The translations under genes and the position numbers were made by a program. Below are positions 60,920 through 63,387 of a DNA stretch of 63,387 nt, in pieces (the first letter of the stretch is position 1; every line of letters begins with the position of its first letter). The notes below the pieces were generated by a model, which saw nothing but the letters and a program-made list of their open reading frames with translations, was not told the origin of the DNA and did not search any database. Location: contig NZ_QOLA01000032.1 in assembly GCF_003324565.1 (NCBI RefSeq), positions 1-63,387 of the forward strand. Reading direction: 5' to 3'. The stretch comes from Streptomyces sp. SDr-06 (GTDB taxonomy: Bacteria > Actinomycetota > Actinomycetes > Streptomycetales > Streptomycetaceae).

Positions 60920-62244
60920 TGGCCGCCGAGCGACTCAACTCCACCGACGAAATGCTGCATCGGGCGGCCGACGCCCTGGGCTCGACCCGGATCGTCCAGG
61001 TCCTGTGGCAGTTCCGCGAACCCGTGCCGGTCCCCGCCCTCCAGGCCGAATGGAACCGCCTCAATCAGGGACGGCTCAGCCGCAGGGCCGTCGCCTCCGC
61101 ACTCCCCGGCGCCCGGCGCAGCTGGATCAACTCCCACAACGACGAAGCGCTGGCCGTCACCGAGAGCCTCCTCACCGACCACACGATGGTGGACTGGATC
61201 GACGCCCAGGTCAGCACCCCGCTGCCCGCCGGGTCCGGCTCGCTGTGGCGGCTCGCGGCCGCCCCGTACGACGGGGGCAGCCTCGTCTCGCTGACCGTGC
61301 CGCACTTCCGCTGCGACGGGCTCGGGATCTTCGCAGCCATCGGCTCCGGCCAGGACCCGGCCGACTGGACCGCCCCCGGCCCGGCAGCCGACGCCGCCGA
61401 CCTGGCCGGGCAGATCGCCGAGGCCGCGCTCGCCACAGCCCGCTGGCTCCCCCGCACCCTGGCCGGCGGGGCCGAACGAGACCGGCTTGTCGCCGCCCTG
61501 GAGGCCCCGACGGCCGCCGACACCACGCCTGCCGCGCCGCGCTTCTTCAGCTCGGCGATCGCCGAGGTCGACGCCGCCCAGTGGCAGGACAGGGCTGAGG
61601 CGTGCGGCGGCACCGTCAACAGCCTCTTCGTCGAGATCGCCGCCAACCTCGTCCGCACCGCGGTACGCGGCGGCGCCGACATCCCGGTCGACGTCGGCAT
61701 CCCCATGACGCTGCGCCGCTCCGACCACGACGCACGGGCCAACGCCCTCGTCGTGCTGCCCCTCACCGTGCCGGGCGGACCGGCCTCGCACACCGACCTC
61801 AGGCCGACCCGGCAGGCCACGAAGCGACTCCTCCGCAGCTCCGGTGAGCACAGCGCCACCCTCGTACCCGAAGCCCTGTGGCACCTGCTTCCCGGTGGCC
61901 TGGCTCACCGCCTGAAGAATCCCGGAGCCCAGCAGACCGACGTGGTGGCCTCGAACTTCGGCCAAATCCCCGACGCCGTGGCCGAGTTCGCGGGCAGGCG
62001 AGCCGCGAGCGTCGCCCTGCGCACCATGAACGTACCCGGAGTGCTGCCGGACAAGGCCCGGCTCCGTGCGTCGCTGTGCCTTGTACAGGGCGGCGACCGC
62101 ATGACGGTCACCGCCACCGGCATGCCCGACCACTTCGGCGACTCCGCCTCCCTGCGCCGCCTCGTCGACGACGAGCTGACGGCCTGGGGTCTGACCGCGC
62201 ACCGATGGTGGGGCGCCGCCACGCACCGAGCCAAGGAGGCCTAA
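60919..62244 (+). CDS. free-standing condensation / WS-DGAT-like acyltransferase
   Basis: 441 aa of the condensation-domain superfamily. VSLTVPHFRCDGLGIFAAIG holds the HxxxDG active-site motif (His about residue 131); DVGIPMTLRRSDHDARANAL and LVVLPLTVPGGP resemble the second half of the fold. It could couple the hydrazino acid with another acyl unit, or esterify it. No adenylation or carrier domain accompanies it in the window. Confidence 0.8.
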   Translation: MAAERLNSTDEMLHRAADALGSTRIVQVLWQFREPVPVPALQAEWNRLNQGRLSRRAVASALPGARRSWINSHNDEALAVTESLLTDHTMVDWIDAQVSTPLPAGSGSLWRLAAAPYDGGSLVSLTVPHFRCDGLGIFAAIGSGQDPADWTAPGPAADAADLAGQIAEAALATARWLPRTLAGGAERDRLVAALEAPTAADTTPAAPRFFSSAIAEVDAAQWQDRAEACGGTVNSLFVEIAANLVRTAVRGGADIPVDVGIPMTLRRSDHDARANALVVLPLTVPGGPASHTDLRPTRQATKRLLRSSGEHSATLVPEALWHLLPGGLAHRLKNPGAQQTDVVASNFGQIPDAVAEFAGRRAASVALRTMNVPGVLPDKARLRASLCLVQGGDRMTVTATGMPDHFGDSASLRRLVDDELTAWGLTAHRWWGAATHRAKEA

Positions 62245-62247
62245 CCG

Positions 62248-63096
62248 ATGTCCACCCGATCCATTGCCACCCCCCTGCCCGCCCGCTGGTTCCGCACCAC
62301 CCCCGACTCCTCCAGCCTCACCCGCCCCCGGCTCCTCGCCCGCTCGCTCATCGACGTCGCCCGGCTCGACGACAACATCCGCGGCTACGAGCAACTCACC
62401 GGTGTGACAGGCGACTTGCGCATGCCCATCCCCGACTTCGGCGGTCTGGAGCTGGCCGCGGTCGACACGATGCTGCTGATCGCCAGCGCCCGGCCCTTCA
62501 CCTCCATCCAGCGGGAGACCGCCTATTCGGTCATCGTGCCGTCCCTCACGGCGGAGCTGGACCGGCTCCGGACGACCGGCACCGAGGTACTCGAACCCCC
62601 CGAGACGATCCTGCCGGGCAGCCGGGCCAGGGTGCGCTACCCGGATGGCTCGATCGCCGAACTGGTCGAGCACCGTCCCCAGGCCGACGAGAAGGCCCGC
62701 CCGCCAGTGCCGGCCACGGCGGACCGCACGGCGCGGCTGCTGCTGCGCAAGGCGGTGAGCCGGGCCGCCTTCGACGACACCGTCGCCCTCTACGAGACGC
62801 TGCTCGACACAGCGGTGGCCGACCACGCGCGTCCCGAAGGGCGGTACGACGTTCAGCTGGCCCGCATCGGCGAGCTGCTGATCGTCGGTACCGACGGCCC
62901 GGAGTACACCGAGACCGGCGCCGTCCGCCTCGCCGTGCTCACTTCGGCGCCGAGAGACCTTCCGGGTGCACAGCCCCTGGCCTATTCCGCCGCCCAGGCG
63001 ACCTCGCGCCACCACGTGGTACGGCTGCACGACGGCTGGCGTGCTGAGATCTGGGACCCGGCCGTCTTCGTGTCCGCCCGGACGGTAGGGACATGA
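62248..63096 (+). CDS. VOC/glyoxalase-like two-domain protein
   Basis: 282 aa. The first half RPRLLARSLIDVARLDDNIR...YEQLTGVTGD and LAAVDTMLLIASARPFTSIQ with PPETILPGSRARVRYPDGSI reads as a VOC module; the second, KAVSRAAFDDTVALYETLLD onward, is another. Metal ligands are not all evident. Starts 3 bp after the condensation-like gene and overlaps the next start by 4 bases (ATGA). Role in locus B unclear. Confidence 0.65.
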   Translation: MSTRSIATPLPARWFRTTPDSSSLTRPRLLARSLIDVARLDDNIRGYEQLTGVTGDLRMPIPDFGGLELAAVDTMLLIASARPFTSIQRETAYSVIVPSLTAELDRLRTTGTEVLEPPETILPGSRARVRYPDGSIAELVEHRPQADEKARPPVPATADRTARLLLRKAVSRAAFDDTVALYETLLDTAVADHARPEGRYDVQLARIGELLIVGTDGPEYTETGAVRLAVLTSAPRDLPGAQPLAYSAAQATSRHHVVRLHDGWRAEIWDPAVFVSARTVGT

Positions 63097-63387
63097 GGGC
63101 CGCGGGGCGATCCACCCTCACCGGGGAGAAGGAAGTCCGGCGTCTCGACCGTGTCATCATCCGTTTCGCGGGTGATTCGGGTGATGGCATGCAGCTCACC
63201 GGTGACCGGTTCACCTCGGAGACGGCGTCGTTCGGAAACGACTTGTCGACGCTGCCGAATTTCCCGGCCGAGATCCGGGCGCCTGCCGGAACACTGCCGG
63301 GTGTGTCGAGTTTCCAGCTGCATTTCGCGGACCACGACATCCTGACGCCGGGCGATGCGCCGAATGTGCTGGTGGCGATGAACCCGG
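63093..63387 (+). CDS. 2-oxoacid:ferredoxin oxidoreductase alpha subunit, N-terminal part
   Basis: The first 98 residues only; it runs off the window. RVIIRFAGDSGDGMQLTGDR and LSTLPNFPAEIRAPAGTLPG are the gamma-domain start of KorA/VorA-type proteins. It oxidises a 2-oxoacid to acyl-CoA with ferredoxin. The ATGA overlap with the VOC gene suggests it belongs to the same transcript, which is unusual for a housekeeping KorA. Confidence 0.9.
   Translation, partial: MRAAGRSTLTGEKEVRRLDRVIIRFAGDSGDGMQLTGDRFTSETASFGNDLSTLPNFPAEIRAPAGTLPGVSSFQLHFADHDILTPGDAPNVLVAMNP

Noticed and set aside
60763..63030. 755-codon minus-strand frame
   Set aside because: Antisense of three coupled locus B genes, no family motif.

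Overview
The base composition (very GC-rich, strong G/C at third codon positions), the gene families (AfsA-type butyrolactone synthase, ArpA/ScbR-type TetR receptors, GAF-ANTAR, DUF5708, class III lanthipeptide synthetase) and the GTG/TTG starts point to a Streptomyces or a close relative. The mix of two biosynthetic loci, IS remnants and decayed genes suggests an accessory part of the chromosome. All calls come from reading the sequence and translations; no database search was run.

Layout. 1-3.6 kb: the end of an IS3-family element, a gene truncated at its edge, an AraC regulator with a RibD/DHFR-like enzyme, and gene debris. 3.6-28.1 kb: biosynthetic locus A. A leftward, translationally coupled operon (12.1 to 3.6 kb) encodes a FabF-type ketosynthase, a GNAT acyltransferase, a class III LanKC synthetase, three near-identical 28-residue precursor peptides with the minimal labionin motif S-x2-S-x2-C at the very C-terminus, FabI, a ureohydrolase and an AMP-ligase. 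Rightward from the same promoter region lie a diiron protein and an ACP. A second leftward operon (19.0 to 13.7 kb) holds an aldehyde dehydrogenase, a thiamine-diphosphate enzyme, a FabD-like acyltransferase and an MFS pump. An XRE-TPR regulator, another MFS pump, an atypical PPTase, a FAD/NAD(P) protein, FabG and a second ketosynthase with a half-size partner complete the set. The best reading is a lipolanthine-like pathway: a type II FAS-like system builds an acyl chain, possibly from an arginine-derived C4 starter (TPP decarboxylase, aldehyde dehydrogenase, ligase, ureohydrolase), and the GNAT attaches it to a very short labionin peptide. TGAC repeats at 10-11 bp spacing, resembling SARP sites, sit in at least three of its promoters.

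28-49 kb is mostly ordinary accessory content: two copies of a module made of a secreted NucA/NucB-type nuclease and a small downstream partner protein (possible immunity function), LysR/DUF1330, an MBL hydrolase, VOC, SnoaL-like, lipoproteins, an isolated tsaD, a second RibD-like enzyme, a secreted lipase, a MORN/YwqK protein, GAF-ANTAR, and IS256 and HxlR remnants.

49.3-54.2 kb is a butyrolactone-signalling island: AfsA homologue, divergent receptor, SDR, an IS701-like transposase-domain gene and a second receptor-like TetR. The palindrome ATAG-N6-CTAT followed by a T run occurs in front of both the receptor and the transposase-like gene.

54.7-63.4 kb (running off the right edge) is biosynthetic locus B: flavin monooxygenase, cupin, methionyl-tRNA-synthetase-like protein, aspartate 1-decarboxylase, N6-lysine hydroxylase, DAO-type oxidase, a free-standing condensation-like protein, a VOC-like protein and the start of a 2-oxoacid:ferredoxin oxidoreductase. 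The hydroxylase, cupin, MetRS-like and oxidase set is the known N-N bond (hydrazine) machinery, here with cupin and MetRS as separate proteins and with a PanD that would supply beta-alanine.
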